Assembly (NCBI RefSeq): GCF_004366815.1 | Contig: NZ_SORI01000017.1 | Coordinates: 1-64,000, forward strand | Length of the DNA: 64,000 bases | Direction of reading: 5' to 3' | Origin: Aminivibrio pyruvatiphilus | GTDB lineage: Bacteria > Synergistota > Synergistia > Synergistales > Aminobacteriaceae | Translations under genes and position numbers: made by a program | Part shown: positions 8,613 through 17,797 of the stretch, one piece after another | Layout of the letters: every line of letters starts with the position of its first letter | Numbering within the stretch: position 1 is the first letter of the stretch | Notes under the pieces: model-generated | The model's input: only the letters and a program-made list of their open reading frames with translations | Databases searched by the model: none | What the model was told of the DNA's origin: nothing

Positions 8613-8641
8613 TTGACAAAGGTTAGATGTCGAACTATTAT
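8613..8641 (+). promoter_or_regulatory. Near-consensus promoter of the marR gene
   Basis: A perfect TTGACA (8613-8618), a 17-base spacer and TATTAT (8636-8641). The expected transcript start is 8648-8649, which coincides with the ATG at 8649, so the mRNA would be leaderless. The spacer contains a TGTCGAA that is roughly inverted to TTGACA and could be part of an operator; that part is weak. Confidence 0.8.
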
Positions 8642-8648
8642 TATGTCC

Positions 8649-9092
8649 ATGGAAAAAACACAACAGATTATCCGCCGCATAGGCGGAATTCACGATTCAA
8701 TACACCGTTTTATCTCCGGATATATTGAGCAATGCGAGAAGGAATGCCTTGTTCCCTCCCACGGAGAACTTCTCACAGCCCTTTTTTCAGGGAGGGAATT
8801 CACCATGGGCGACCTCGCCCGGGAGATCCGGAAAACAAAGCCCACGGTGACGGTGCTTGTCGAGAAGCTTGTCCGCTGCGGGTACGTTATCAGGGAACGG
8901 GATGCCCGGGACGGGCGAATTTCCTATATCCGGCTCACCGAAAAAGGCTGGGGGCTGAAACCTGTTCTTGAGGATACTTTGAGTTCCCTTGAAATGAGAC
9001 TTTTTTCAGGTTTTACTGTGCAGGAAAAAAACAATCTGGAGGAAATGCTGTTCCGGATTGAAGAAAATTCGAAGGAGGAGAAGAGAATATGA
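8649..9092 (+). CDS. MarR-family transcriptional regulator
   Basis: 147 residues from ATG 8649 (alternative ATG 8643). It is a winged helix-turn-helix of MarR type: the recognition region contains FTMGDLAREIRKTKPTVTVLVEKLVRCGYV and the wing is RERDARDGRISYIRLTEKG. Helical dimerisation segments lie at both ends. No Shine-Dalgarno precedes either ATG and the promoter -10 box almost abuts the start, so translation is probably leaderless. It overlaps the nitroreductase gene by ATGA, suggesting that it controls this operon, a common MarR arrangement. Confidence 0.88.
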   Translation: MEKTQQIIRRIGGIHDSIHRFISGYIEQCEKECLVPSHGELLTALFSGREFTMGDLAREIRKTKPTVTVLVEKLVRCGYVIRERDARDGRISYIRLTEKGWGLKPVLEDTLSSLEMRLFSGFTVQEKNNLEEMLFRIEENSKEEKRI

Positions 9093-9685
9093 AGGATTTT
9101 TTTGCGGCGGTGAAGGACCGGAGGACCTACTACGGCATTTCCAAGGCGAGCCCCGTTTCTGACGACAGGATAAAGGAGATAGTTCATTTCGCGGTGAAGC
9201 ATGTTCCCTCGGCGTTCAATTCCCAGAGCGGGAGAGCGGTGCTTCTCCTCGGAAAATCCAGCGACGATTTCTGGTCCATGGTGAAGGAGTCCCTCAGGAA
9301 GATCGTGCCTGCGGACAAGTTCGCCCCCACTGAGGAAAAGATCGACGGGTTCGGAAGCGGCTACGGTACAGTGCTCTTCTTCGAGGACTCACGGCCCGTA
9401 AAAAATCTCCAGGAGCAGTTCCCAGCCTATGCCGCTCATTTCCCCGTGTGGTCCGATCATTCGTCGGGAATGCTTCAGTATATTGTCTGGGCCGGGCTGG
9501 AGTCAGAGGGATTCGGTGCCTCGCTCCAGCATTACGCTCCAGTGGTGGAAGATGATGTCAGGAAGAAATGGGACATCCCCGCCCAGTGGAGGCTGATAGC
9601 CCAGATGCCCTTCGGCGTTCCCGTCGCCGGCCCCGGTGAAAAGGAGTTCCTCCCCCTGGAAGACCGGGTCTGGATCCGGGAGTGA
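9089..9685 (+). CDS. Nitroreductase-family protein (Frm2/Hbn1-like)
   Basis: 198 residues. The N-terminus MKDFFAAVKDRRTYYGI with VKHVPSAFNSQSGRAVLLLG is typical of the nitroreductase subfamily that includes yeast Frm2/Hbn1 (FMN-binding, NAD(P)H-dependent). The central segment HSSGMLQYIVWAGLESEGFGASLQHY and the ending GPGEKEFLPLEDRV also fit. It is likely an oxidoreductase for nitro or quinone compounds. It starts inside the last codons of marR, so the pair is translationally coupled. Confidence 0.85.
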   Translation: MKDFFAAVKDRRTYYGISKASPVSDDRIKEIVHFAVKHVPSAFNSQSGRAVLLLGKSSDDFWSMVKESLRKIVPADKFAPTEEKIDGFGSGYGTVLFFEDSRPVKNLQEQFPAYAAHFPVWSDHSSGMLQYIVWAGLESEGFGASLQHYAPVVEDDVRKKWDIPAQWRLIAQMPFGVPVAGPGEKEFLPLEDRVWIRE

Positions 9686-9702
9686 AGGGACCGGAAATTT
9701 GA

Positions 9703-9736
9703 AAAGCCCCGCGTCTTCAAAGACGCGGGGCTTTCG
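9703..9736. terminator. Bidirectional terminator
   Basis: A long perfect stem AAAGCCCCGCGTCTT / AAGACGCGGGGCTTT with a very small loop. It is flanked by A- and T-rich sequence and lies between the convergent nitroreductase gene and the minus-strand gene ending at 9741, so it can serve both. Confidence 0.85.
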
Positions 9737-9740
9737 CCAT

Positions 9741-10226
9741 TCAGGCCCGGAAGACTTCTCCCAGGGCGGACTGAAGGGCTTCCCGCACATTTTTCTCGTT
9801 GCCCCTGAGGCTGAAGGTGAGCTTCTCTCCGGTGTGCTCCACTGCAAGGCTGCATTCGAACACATCCATCTCCTGATTTTTGTCATATACGAGTTTTTTG
9901 ATTATCCGGACGGAGCGGAGCCGGCCGAGAGGTATGGCAATGCTCTCCTTTCCCCTGGCGGCTATTTCTTCCACCGGCATGTCCCAATAATTCCTGACAT
10001 AGTCGTACCCCGAAGAAAGAACAGCTCCCCAGCGGCCGAAGAATCCCTTCCCTTCGGCTTTTGCCTTTGCCGCCGCTTCTTTCGCGAAGGCCGAGGCTTC
10101 CTTCGGGTCTTCGTGGACGAAGAGCATTCTTTCATCCGTAACGACGAGGGTGTAGGCGGTGTGGCTGAACCAGCCCGTTTTTCTGCTCAGCGACGGTATA
10201 ACTGCCCGCACGTTCTCTTCGCTCAT
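9741..10226 (-). CDS. Conserved hypothetical protein, PH-like fold suspected
   Basis: 161 residues with no signal peptide or membrane helix. The start at 10226 has gggaggg upstream. An N-terminal segment reads SHTAYTLVVTDERMLFVHED, followed by an Ala/Lys-rich helix (about residues 42-62). The second half, AIPLGRLRSVRI and LAVEHTGEKLTFSLRG, alternates as beta strands in the way bacterial PH-like domains do. I do not recognise a named family. It is transcribed alone, between two terminator or promoter regions. Confidence 0.6.
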   Translation of the reverse strand: MSEENVRAVIPSLSRKTGWFSHTAYTLVVTDERMLFVHEDPKEASAFAKEAAAKAKAEGKGFFGRWGAVLSSGYDYVRNYWDMPVEEIAARGKESIAIPLGRLRSVRIIKKLVYDKNQEMDVFECSLAVEHTGEKLTFSLRGNEKNVREALQSALGEVFRA

Positions 10227-10279
10227 GGAGATCCCTCCCGGAAAAAATATTCTTTTACCTTACCCTAAAGTGCCTGAAA

Positions 10280-10321
10280 CCGCCAGGGAATTCTTGACTT
10301 GGCGGCCGAAAGGCTCATAAT
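10280..10321 (+). promoter_or_regulatory. Promoter with inverted repeat before the CDF gene
   Basis: TTGACT (10294-10299), a 16-base spacer and CATAAT (10316-10321) form a plausible promoter for the metal exporter. A perfect inverted repeat, CCGCCA at 10280-10285 and TGGCGG at 10300-10305, brackets the -35 box and could be an operator. Confidence 0.45.
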
Positions 10322-10367
10322 GACGGGAAATCGTTGACGGCTGAGTTCGGGGCAGAGGAGGATGGGC

Positions 10368-11270
10368 ATGGAACGGAACGGAGAAGCGAGAAGAATCACA
10401 TTTCTGGGGCTTGTAATCAATGTTTTTCTGACAACCGCAAAATATCTCGCAGGAATTTTCGGCCGGAGCGCCGCCATGATCGCCGACGCAACCCACTCGC
10501 TGTCCGACCTGCTGACCGATCTCGTGGTGTTCTTCGGGCTCTCGGCGGCGGGAAAACCTGCCGATTCCCGCCATCCCTACGGCCACGGCAAGATTGAGGC
10601 CGTCCTTTCGGCCGTGTGCGGCATTTCCCTTCTCCTTGCGGCGGGAGGAATCTTCTTCTCGGGAGCGGCCCGGATATGGTCCCTCCTGTTCAGGGGCGCG
10701 GAAACAGCCGGTCCCGGCATAATCGCCCTGGCAGCCGCTGGAGTATCCGTGCTGCTGAAAGAATGGCTTTTTCGCTACACCATCGAGGGAGGGCGGCGTC
10801 TCCAGAGCAGTGCCCTGATCGCCAAGGCATGGGACCACCGCTCCGATGCCCTCTCTTCGGTGGGCACCCTTGCGGGAATTGCCGGGGCCTTTTTCGGCGG
10901 GGAACGGTGGCAAATTCTCGACCCCCTGGCTGCCCTGGTGGTGAGCGTCTTCATCGTGACTGCGGCCCTTCCCATCCTGAGGGACAGCCTTGACGAGCTC
11001 ATCGAGGCTGCCCTTCCCGGGGAGCTGGAAAAAAAACTCCAGTCGGTCATCGTTTCCGTTCCGGGGGTTCGTTCTTTCCACAAGCTGAAGACCCGGAGGA
11101 TTGGAAGCTCCATCGCCGTGGACGTACATATACAGATGAACGGGTCCCTGTCCCTGGACGAAGCCCATGAAATTTCCCGGAAGGTTGAGCGGGAGATCTG
11201 GGAGCTTTTCGGTCGCGACGCCCATATTTCCCTCCACATGGAACCCGTCTCGCCGGCGGCTGCCCGGTGA
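10368..11270 (+). CDS. Cation diffusion facilitator (metal exporter)
   Basis: 300 residues. Six membrane spans are visible, followed by a cytoplasmic C-terminal domain of about 90 residues. The CDF metal site appears as AMIADATHSLSDLLTD in the second span and KAWDHRSDALSS in the fifth, each giving the HxxxD or DxxxD pair. A His-containing GKPADSRHPYGHGKIE loop lies between. It exports divalent cations (Zn, Fe, Mn or similar) in exchange for protons. ATG 10368 is preferred over 10362 because gaggagg abuts the latter. Confidence 0.92.
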   Translation: MERNGEARRITFLGLVINVFLTTAKYLAGIFGRSAAMIADATHSLSDLLTDLVVFFGLSAAGKPADSRHPYGHGKIEAVLSAVCGISLLLAAGGIFFSGAARIWSLLFRGAETAGPGIIALAAAGVSVLLKEWLFRYTIEGGRRLQSSALIAKAWDHRSDALSSVGTLAGIAGAFFGGERWQILDPLAALVVSVFIVTAALPILRDSLDELIEAALPGELEKKLQSVIVSVPGVRSFHKLKTRRIGSSIAVDVHIQMNGSLSLDEAHEISRKVEREIWELFGRDAHISLHMEPVSPAAAR

Positions 11271-11360
11271 GTTTTACAATTCGCCTTCTCCGTGCAAAAA
11301 TAGAACGGATCAACAGGTGTTCATTCCAATTACCGCCAAGCAAAGGAGCGTTTTGAATTG

Positions 11361-13049
11361 ATGGAAAGCCAGTCCGCGAAAGGGCCTCATTTTATTGAAC
11401 AGATTATCCTGGACGACCTGAAAAACGGTGTGGTGAAGGAAATCCGCACCCGTTTTCCTCCGGAGCCGAACGGATACCTCCACATCGGTCACGCCAAGTC
11501 CATCTGCCTGAACTTCGGCCTCGCGGAGCAGTTCGGGGGAACGTGCAATCTCCGCTTCGACGACACGAACCCGGCCAAGGAAGAGACGGAATACGTGGAG
11601 TCCATCATGCGTGACGTCCAGTGGCTCGGTTTCCGGTGGCACAGGCTGTGCTTCGCCTCCGATTACTTCCACCGGTTCTACGAGTGGGCCCTCGAGCTGA
11701 TTCATGCCGGGAAGGCCTACGTGGACCACCAGTCCGCCGACGATATTCGTGAGACCCGGGGAACCCTCACGGCCCCCGGCAAAGAGTCTCCCTACAGGAA
11801 CCGCACTGCGGACGAAAACCTCGCCCTTTTCGAAAGCATGAAAAGAGGAGAACTCGAGGACGGTACCTGCGTCCTCAGGGCGAAGATCGACATGGGGCAC
11901 CCCAACCTCAACATGAGGGACCCGGTGCTGTACCGGATTCTTCACAGGCACCACTTCCGGTCCGGTGACGAGTGGTGCATCTACCCCATGTATGACTTTG
12001 CCCACGGCTACGAGGATGCCATCGAGGGCGTAACCCATTCCATCTGCACCCTCGAGTTCGAGGATCACAGGCCCCTTTACGAGTGGCTGCTGGACAATGT
12101 TTCCGTTCCATGCAAGCCGAGGCAGTTCGAGTTCGCCCGGCTGAACCTCACCTATACGGTGATGAGCAAGCGCCTCCTGCTCACCCTGGTCAACGAGAAG
12201 ATAGTCTCCGGCTGGGATGATCCGAGGATGCCCACCATCAGCGGAATTCGCAGGAGAGGATACACTCCCTCGGCTCTCCGCAGGTTCTGCCAGGAAATCG
12301 GCGTTTCAAAGTCCAACAGCATGGTGGATATCGAGTTTCTTCAGTACATCATCCGGGAGGAGCTGAACCTGGAGGCCCGGCGGGCCATGGCGGTCCTCGA
12401 TCCCCTGAAGGTGGTCATAGAAAACTACCCTGAAGGACAGACCGAGATGCTCGACGCGGAGAACAACCCGGAAAGGCCGGAGGACGGAACACGGCAGATT
12501 CCCTTCTCCCGGGAGATTTACATTGAACGGGACGATTTCATGGAAAACCCGCCGAAGAAATTTTTCCGTCTTTCTCCGGGCATGGAAGTGCGGCTGAAGC
12601 ATGCCTACCTGATCACCTGCACCGAAGTTGTCAGGAACGGGGATGGAGAGATCACAGAACTTCGCTGCACCTACGATCCTTTGAGCCGCGGAGGGGAGGC
12701 TCCCGACGGAAGGCGGGTTAAAGGCACCCTTCACTGGGTTTCGGTTCCTCACGCCGTGAAGGCCGAAGTGCGCCTGTACGACAACCTGTTCACCCTGCGG
12801 GATATGTCCGCCATGGAGGAGGGCAAGACCTTCAGGGATTACCTGAATCCCGGTTCCCTGAAAGTGCTGGAGAACTGCTTCGTCGAGCCCGGGCTCGCGG
12901 AGACGGGACCGCTGGAGAAGTTTCAGTTTCTGCGGCAGGGATATTTTTGTGCTGACCCGGATTCCACCCCGGAAAGGCCCGTGTTCAACCGGACCGTCGC
13001 CCTGAAGGATTCCTGGGCGAAGGAAGTCCGGAAGGAACAGGCAAACTGA
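11361..13049 (+). CDS. glnS: Glutaminyl-tRNA synthetase
   Basis: 562 residues. It is a class I synthetase with [18 protein letters not shown] (HIGH motif at residues 41-44) and VMSKR as the KMSKS equivalent near residue 266. GlnRS-specific features include FDDTNPAKE and, in the C-terminal beta-barrel anticodon domain, [15 protein letters not shown]. It charges tRNA-Gln directly, in contrast to the GatCAB route. ATG 11361 or TTG 11358 could be the start; aaaggag lies 9-12 bases upstream. The separate gltX in this window makes this the dedicated Gln enzyme. Confidence 0.95.
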   Translation: MESQSAKGPHFIEQIILDDLKNGVVKEIRTRFPPEPNGYLHIGHAKSICLNFGLAEQFGGTCNLRFDDTNPAKEETEYVESIMRDVQWLGFRWHRLCFASDYFHRFYEWALELIHAGKAYVDHQSADDIRETRGTLTAPGKESPYRNRTADENLALFESMKRGELEDGTCVLRAKIDMGHPNLNMRDPVLYRILHRHHFRSGDEWCIYPMYDFAHGYEDAIEGVTHSICTLEFEDHRPLYEWLLDNVSVPCKPRQFEFARLNLTYTVMSKRLLLTLVNEKIVSGWDDPRMPTISGIRRRGYTPSALRRFCQEIGVSKSNSMVDIEFLQYIIREELNLEARRAMAVLDPLKVVIENYPEGQTEMLDAENNPERPEDGTRQIPFSREIYIERDDFMENPPKKFFRLSPGMEVRLKHAYLITCTEVVRNGDGEITELRCTYDPLSRGGEAPDGRRVKGTLHWVSVPHAVKAEVRLYDNLFTLRDMSAMEEGKTFRDYLNPGSLKVLENCFVEPGLAETGPLEKFQFLRQGYFCADPDSTPERPVFNRTVALKDSWAKEVRKEQAN

Positions 13050-13054
13050 CCGCG

Positions 13055-13082
13055 GGGAGGGGAGAACCCCCTCCCTTTTTTC
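13055..13082 (+). terminator. Terminator after glnS
   Basis: GGGAGGGG and CCCCTCCC form an eight-pair GC stem with a short loop, followed by TTTTTTCTTT, starting 6 bases after the glnS stop. Confidence 0.75.
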
Positions 13083-13222
13083 TTTCCCGCCGTTTCCCTG
13101 CACTGTTCCGCTCCAATTCCCTTTTTCCTGGTTCTTCTTCATTACTTTATTTGTCCCGGGGAATATTCCCTTTTCTTTGTCCTTTTTTACCGAGAAGTGC
13201 TGAGAAGTTGAAGGAAGGGAAG

Positions 13223-13231
13223 TGCTACAAT
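13223..13231 (+). promoter_or_regulatory. Extended -10 promoter candidate
   Basis: TGCTACAAT is an extended -10 element (TGN followed by TACAAT) in the 250-base gap before the zinc-ribbon gene. I see no good -35 box 17 bases upstream. The rest of the gap, apart from the glnS terminator, shows nothing else. Confidence 0.35.
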
Positions 13232-13299
13232 AAAAAAAGGTTTTCTATGCGGTTCCCTATGGGAAATCTTCGGAAATGCGCAGAGGAGGTTCGCCCGAT

Positions 13300-14775
13300 A
13301 TGGTTGATTACGACGAAAAGGGTTTTTCCCCCAGCGGAGGGAATAATGGAAGAAAATGCCCCGAGTGCGGCGAAGAGGTGAGCGGAAGGTTTCGCTTTTG
13401 CCCGGCCTGCGGAACGGCGATCCCTGAGGTGCCTGCCAATGTTCCCCTTCGCCCCCGGGCGGCAGTGTCCCGGCAGGAGCCGGTTTCCAGGGAACAGTTC
13501 GTCCCGAGGCATGGCGGTGCCAGGTTCGCGGAGAATGGAAGCGAACCGGAGCAGGGGAGACGGTTCCGGACTAATGCCGACAAGACGGAGGCAAGCTTCC
13601 GGGAGTTCAACGCCGTGGCCAGTTCGAGGCGCAGGAAGGACGACCGGAAGAGTGCCCTCCCCCTTATCATGATCCTTCTTGTCTTTTTGGTTTCCATCGG
13701 CGGTGGGGTGTACTGGTTCCTGCGGCAGGCGGAGGATTTGCCCTGGGACAGTGCCGTAGTGCAGAAGCCGGAGAAAACTCCCCCCGCGTCAGGCCCGGCC
13801 CCGGAGCAGCTTTCACCTGCCGGCGCTCCCACGGCTGAAAATCCCGGGGGCACTGCCGCGGTCCCGGGAGAGGCAGCGCAGCCGGCTGTCCCGGCAACTT
13901 CCACTCCTGTGCCTGTCGCATCTGCCGTTCCCGGTGAAATTCCCGAGGTCACCGGGCCTACCCGGGGAATTGTCATCGGCTCCAGCGTCAATCTCCGCGG
14001 TTCCCACACCATCGAAAGCCCTGTGGTGGGGAGGGTTTCCGCCGGAAACCGGCTGGAGGTTGCCGAATCCTGGACTCCTGACGACAGTGCCGAAGCGGTA
14101 ACTCTCGCGGACGTGGAGTTGACCGCACCGGACGGAAAGAAAGTCAAGGTTGCACGGGGGAAAGGCGTTACAGTGACCGGTCTTCCCGACGCTTCAGGGA
14201 TGGTGAACGTCATCCTGCCCGAGGACAGGAACAAGGTGGTCTACAGTGTATCCTCCAAGTCATTGAGCGATCCCCAGGCTTGGCCCTGGTACAGGGTGAA
14301 GCCCCAGGGAGGCGGAAAGGAAGGCTGGATTTTCGGCAAATTCCTGACCGTGCTGGATACCCGGGAAGAATCGCTGTCCGTGCTGTACCTTGACAGCGCC
14401 CTCACCTCCTATGGCACCACGAAGGAGCAGGTCCAGGAGGTACTGGGAAAACCCCAGAAAACTTCATCCCGCAAGGTAAAGGCTTCCGGGGGCGAGGGCA
14501 CCGAAACAACCCTCACCTTCAGCGGGGGAACCTTTGTGGTCTACGAAGGCCCGGGCGGTCCCGAAGTGAAGAAGATCACCCTTACCTCGGCGAAGCATCC
14601 CCTTGACGGGGGCCTTGCTGTGGGAATGGAGAGGCGGCAGGTCCTCTCGCTCCTGGGCCACCCCAACGATCTCGAAAAGGGAGAAGAAATCTACAGGGCA
14701 AACAAGACCGCCGGCATAAGGATCAAGTACGAAAACTACAGGGTGAAATCTGTGACCGCCGGGGTGCTCAATTGA
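13300..14775 (+). CDS. Zinc-ribbon, single-span membrane protein with SH3-like domain
   Basis: 491 residues from ATG 13300 (gaggagg 10 bases upstream). An N-terminal zinc ribbon reads CPECGEEVSGRFRFCPACG. A basic stretch and one membrane helix follow (LPLIMILLVFLVSIGGGVYWF, near residue 130). Next come a long Pro/Ala-rich linker, an SH3-like segment (SSVNLRGSHTIESPVVGRVSAG) and two C-terminal repeats with BamE-like spacing (TTKEQVQEVLGKP and MERRQVLSLLGHP). It may link a cytoplasmic sensor to the envelope, but no function can be assigned. It overlaps the next gene by TTGA. Confidence 0.7.
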   Translation: MVDYDEKGFSPSGGNNGRKCPECGEEVSGRFRFCPACGTAIPEVPANVPLRPRAAVSRQEPVSREQFVPRHGGARFAENGSEPEQGRRFRTNADKTEASFREFNAVASSRRRKDDRKSALPLIMILLVFLVSIGGGVYWFLRQAEDLPWDSAVVQKPEKTPPASGPAPEQLSPAGAPTAENPGGTAAVPGEAAQPAVPATSTPVPVASAVPGEIPEVTGPTRGIVIGSSVNLRGSHTIESPVVGRVSAGNRLEVAESWTPDDSAEAVTLADVELTAPDGKKVKVARGKGVTVTGLPDASGMVNVILPEDRNKVVYSVSSKSLSDPQAWPWYRVKPQGGGKEGWIFGKFLTVLDTREESLSVLYLDSALTSYGTTKEQVQEVLGKPQKTSSRKVKASGGEGTETTLTFSGGTFVVYEGPGGPEVKKITLTSAKHPLDGGLAVGMERRQVLSLLGHPNDLEKGEEIYRANKTAGIRIKYENYRVKSVTAGVLN

Positions 14776-16760
14776 CAGACCTTTCGACAATGTCGGTCCC
14801 GCCCGTTCCCGGAACTTCCTTCTTTCCCGTGAGCAGGGAAGAAATGGAGGCAAGAGGATGGGCGGGGCTTGATTTCCTTCTGATCAGCGGAGATGCTTAC
14901 GTGGACCACCCGAGCTTCGGCCCGGCTGTCATCGCCAGGGTTCTCGAGAGCAGGGGATTCAGGGTGGGCATTCTCCCCCAGCCTGACTGGAGAAGCAGGG
15001 ATTCCTTCCTCGCCATGGGCAGGCCCCGGCTTGCCGCCCTGGTAACCGCCGGAAACCTGGATTCCATGCTCAACAGGTTTACCGCTTCGAAAAAAAGCCG
15101 GAGCAGCGACAGCTATTCCCCGGGAGGGAAGGCCGGGCTGCGTCCCGACAGGGCCACCATTGTCTACGGCAGCCGGGTGCGGGAATGCTGGAAGGATCTC
15201 CCCCTGATCATCGGCGGAGTGGAAGCGAGCCTCCGACGGTTTGCCCATTACGATTACTGGTCCGATGAAGTCCGCCGCTCCATACTGGTGGACAGCGGGG
15301 CGGACCTCCTGGTCTATGGAATGGGCGAGAAGCAGATCGCTGAGATAGCCGCCCTGCTGGAACGGGGAGTACCTGTGGAAAAGATCCGCTCCGTCCGGGG
15401 AACCATGTACCGGACCGCCGCGCTTCCCGAAGATGGGAGGACGGTGGAGGTGCCTTCATGGGAGGATGTCTCCGCTGACAAAAGGAAATTCGCCGAGGCC
15501 TTCAGGCTCCAGTATCCTGAGCAGGATCCCTTCCACGGGAGAGCGGTCGCCCAGCGCTTCGGGACCGTCTGGACCATCCAGAACCCTCCTCCCCGTCCTC
15601 TGACAATGGATGAAATGGACGGGATTTACGGCTATCCCTATACCAGGACCTACCATCCCATGTACGAGAAGGACGGAGGCGTGCCCGCCATCGAGGAAGT
15701 CCGCTTCAGTCTCACCAGCCACAGGGGGTGTTTCGGGAGCTGTTCGTTCTGCGCCATCCACTACCACCAGGGAAGAATCATCCAGGCCAGAAGCCACGGT
15801 TCCCTGGTGGAAGAAGCCCGGCTCCTCACCACGCTGCCCGATTTCAAGGGGTATATTCATGACGTGGGAGGCCCCACGGCAAACTTCCGGATTCCTTCCT
15901 GCGACGACCAGCTTGTCCGGGGCACCTGCAGGGGTCGCCAGTGCCTGTTCCCCACTCCTTGCCCGAAACTCCGGGCGGATCACAGCGACTACCTTGAACT
16001 GCTCGGAAAGCTCAGGGCCCTCCCGGGAGTGAAGAAGGTCTTCATCAGGTCGGGAATCCGCTTTGACTACCTCATGGCGGACAAAAAAACGCCGTTCCTG
16101 GAAGAGCTCTGCGCCCATCACGTGAGCGGACAGCTCAAGGTGGCGCCGGAGCACGTGTCGCCGGGCGTCCTGTCCGTCATGGGAAAGCCCGGATGCGAAG
16201 TGTACGGGAAGTTCATGGAGGCGTACGCCGAGGTGAACAGGAAGCTGGGGAAGAAGCAGTATCTTGTCCCCTACTTCATTTCTTCCCACCCGGGAGCGGA
16301 TCTGAAGGATGCTGTGCAACTCGCGGAGTTTCTGCGGGACATCAGGTTCCAGCCCGAACAGGTCCAGGATTTCATTCCCACGCCCGGAAGCCTGTCCACA
16401 TGCATTTATTACACGGGAATCGACCCGTTTTCAGGGAAGAAGGTCCACGTACCGAAGGACAGAAATGAACGCAAAATGCAGCGGGCTCTCCTGCAGTACC
16501 GGGAGCCGAAAAACAGGGAGACCGTCATCAGTGCCCTGAAGGCTGCCGGGAGGCCGGACCTCGTCGGTGAAGGGCCCCGCTGCCTTGTTCGGGAGCAGCA
16601 TAAAGAAACCCGCCGGGGAAGGGAATCCTCTCCGGCGGACAGCTCTGGAAAAAGGAAACGGGGGGGAAAGTCTACGGCTTCTCCCCGGCAGGGAGGCGGC
16701 CGGAAAGAGCCCTCGCGAGGGCCGGGCCGGTCTCCGTCAGAAGGACGGCGGCCAGGATAA
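14772..16760 (+). CDS. YgiQ-family (UPF0313) radical SAM protein
   Basis: 662 residues from a TTG start coupled to the stop of the previous gene (ATG 14790 is the alternative). The N-terminal B12-binding-like region contains DFLLISGDAYVDHPSFGPAVIAR. The radical SAM cluster motif is CFGSCSFCAIHYHQGR (CxxxCxxC, around residues 323-330), and a family-typical CRGRQCLFPTPCPKL follows. The tail from about residue 610 is Lys/Arg/Ser-rich and disordered. The reaction is unknown. The last 89 bases overlap the 3' end of the convergent transporter gene. Confidence 0.88.
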   Translation: MTDLSTMSVPPVPGTSFFPVSREEMEARGWAGLDFLLISGDAYVDHPSFGPAVIARVLESRGFRVGILPQPDWRSRDSFLAMGRPRLAALVTAGNLDSMLNRFTASKKSRSSDSYSPGGKAGLRPDRATIVYGSRVRECWKDLPLIIGGVEASLRRFAHYDYWSDEVRRSILVDSGADLLVYGMGEKQIAEIAALLERGVPVEKIRSVRGTMYRTAALPEDGRTVEVPSWEDVSADKRKFAEAFRLQYPEQDPFHGRAVAQRFGTVWTIQNPPPRPLTMDEMDGIYGYPYTRTYHPMYEKDGGVPAIEEVRFSLTSHRGCFGSCSFCAIHYHQGRIIQARSHGSLVEEARLLTTLPDFKGYIHDVGGPTANFRIPSCDDQLVRGTCRGRQCLFPTPCPKLRADHSDYLELLGKLRALPGVKKVFIRSGIRFDYLMADKKTPFLEELCAHHVSGQLKVAPEHVSPGVLSVMGKPGCEVYGKFMEAYAEVNRKLGKKQYLVPYFISSHPGADLKDAVQLAEFLRDIRFQPEQVQDFIPTPGSLSTCIYYTGIDPFSGKKVHVPKDRNERKMQRALLQYREPKNRETVISALKAAGRPDLVGEGPRCLVREQHKETRRGRESSPADSSGKRKRGGKSTASPRQGGGRKEPSRGPGRSPSEGRRPG

Positions 16761-17583
16761 GGGCGCAGCCCGCAGCCATCCTCGAGGTGAATATCTCTCC
16801 CATGAAATAGATTCCCGCAAAGGCGCCGAAGACCGACTCCAGGCTCAGTATTATCGCCGTGTGGGTTGAGGGTGTGAATTTCTGGGCCACGTTCTGTACG
16901 GCGAAGGCGAAAACGGTGCAGAAGAGCACTGTGAAGGCGATGCTCCACAGGCCGGACCCGCCGTTGAAGCCGGGCCATGTCTCGAAGGCCAGGGCGAAGG
17001 GAAGGCTGAGGAGCCCCACCATGAAGATCTGGATAATGGCCAGGATTACGGGGTCGGTCTTTGCGGCGAAGTGTTCAATTGCCAGTATGTGGCAGGCGAA
17101 GAAGACAGCGCAGACCAGCGTAAGGGTGTCTCCGGCGCCGACGGCAAGTCCCTCCTGAAGGGTGAGCATTGCCATGCCCGAAAGGCAGACGGCCGACGCG
17201 ACGAAGGAGAGCAGACCGGGAAACCGCTTCCTGAAGACCCATGAGAGCAGTGGAACGATGACCACGTAGGTGGCTGTGAGAAAGGCCTGCTTTCCCGGCG
17301 TTGTGTAGTTGAGGCCGAGAGTCTGGGTGGAAAACCCGAGAAAGAGAAAGACCCCGATGAGCACTCCCGCCTTGATGTCCGCGGTGGATACTCCGGCGAG
17401 CCTCTTCCGGAACAGTGCAGCCATGAGGGCCGCCCCGGAACCGAAGCGGAGCACGAGCAGCCAGAAGGTCGGGTAGCTTTCGAGAGCATCCTTCATAGCC
17501 ACGAAGCCGAGCCCCCAGAAGAGGGCGACGAGCATCAGGGAAAAATCCGCGAGAAACGTTTTCAAACCTGCAGAAAAAACCAT
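16672..17583 (-). CDS. DMT-superfamily (EamA) transporter
   Basis: 303 residues with about ten membrane helices in two EamA repeats. The first repeat starts SLMLVALFWGLGFVAMKDAL. The second contains the typical ending TPSTHTAIILSLESVFGAFAGIYFMGE. This superfamily exports or imports amino acids, nucleotides or drugs; the substrate is not readable. The start at 17583 is set by cgggagtg upstream; a longer reading to 17691 runs into the promoter of the hydrogenase operon. Confidence 0.88.
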   Translation of the reverse strand: MVFSAGLKTFLADFSLMLVALFWGLGFVAMKDALESYPTFWLLVLRFGSGAALMAALFRKRLAGVSTADIKAGVLIGVFLFLGFSTQTLGLNYTTPGKQAFLTATYVVIVPLLSWVFRKRFPGLLSFVASAVCLSGMAMLTLQEGLAVGAGDTLTLVCAVFFACHILAIEHFAAKTDPVILAIIQIFMVGLLSLPFALAFETWPGFNGGSGLWSIAFTVLFCTVFAFAVQNVAQKFTPSTHTAIILSLESVFGAFAGIYFMGEIFTSRMAAGCALILAAVLLTETGPALARALSGRLPAGEKP

Positions 17584-17690
17584 GTTTTTCACTCCCGTTG
17601 GAAATAGCTCGGGAGAGTATACCACTTTCCGGGCCTGTTTATAAGGAAGTTTTTCAATTCGTTTACATTTTGTGAGGATATTAACTTTCA

Positions 17691-17718
17691 TTTACAATGG
17701 ATCGAACCGTAGTATAAT
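17691..17718 (+). promoter_or_regulatory. Promoter of the Mrp/Mbh hydrogenase operon
   Basis: TTTACA (17691-17696), a 16-base spacer and a perfect TATAAT (17713-17718). The start site would be near 17725, giving a leader of about 73 nt before the GTG of the first gene. A second TTTACA copy occurs 29 bases upstream (17662). Both lie in the AT-rich gap shared with the divergent transporter gene. Confidence 0.7.
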
Positions 17719-17797
17719 GTATCCGATGTTTTTTCACTCTCCGGATTTCCGGAATTCCATTCGGAATGTTCAAAATTCAAGGCGGGAGGTGGAGTAT

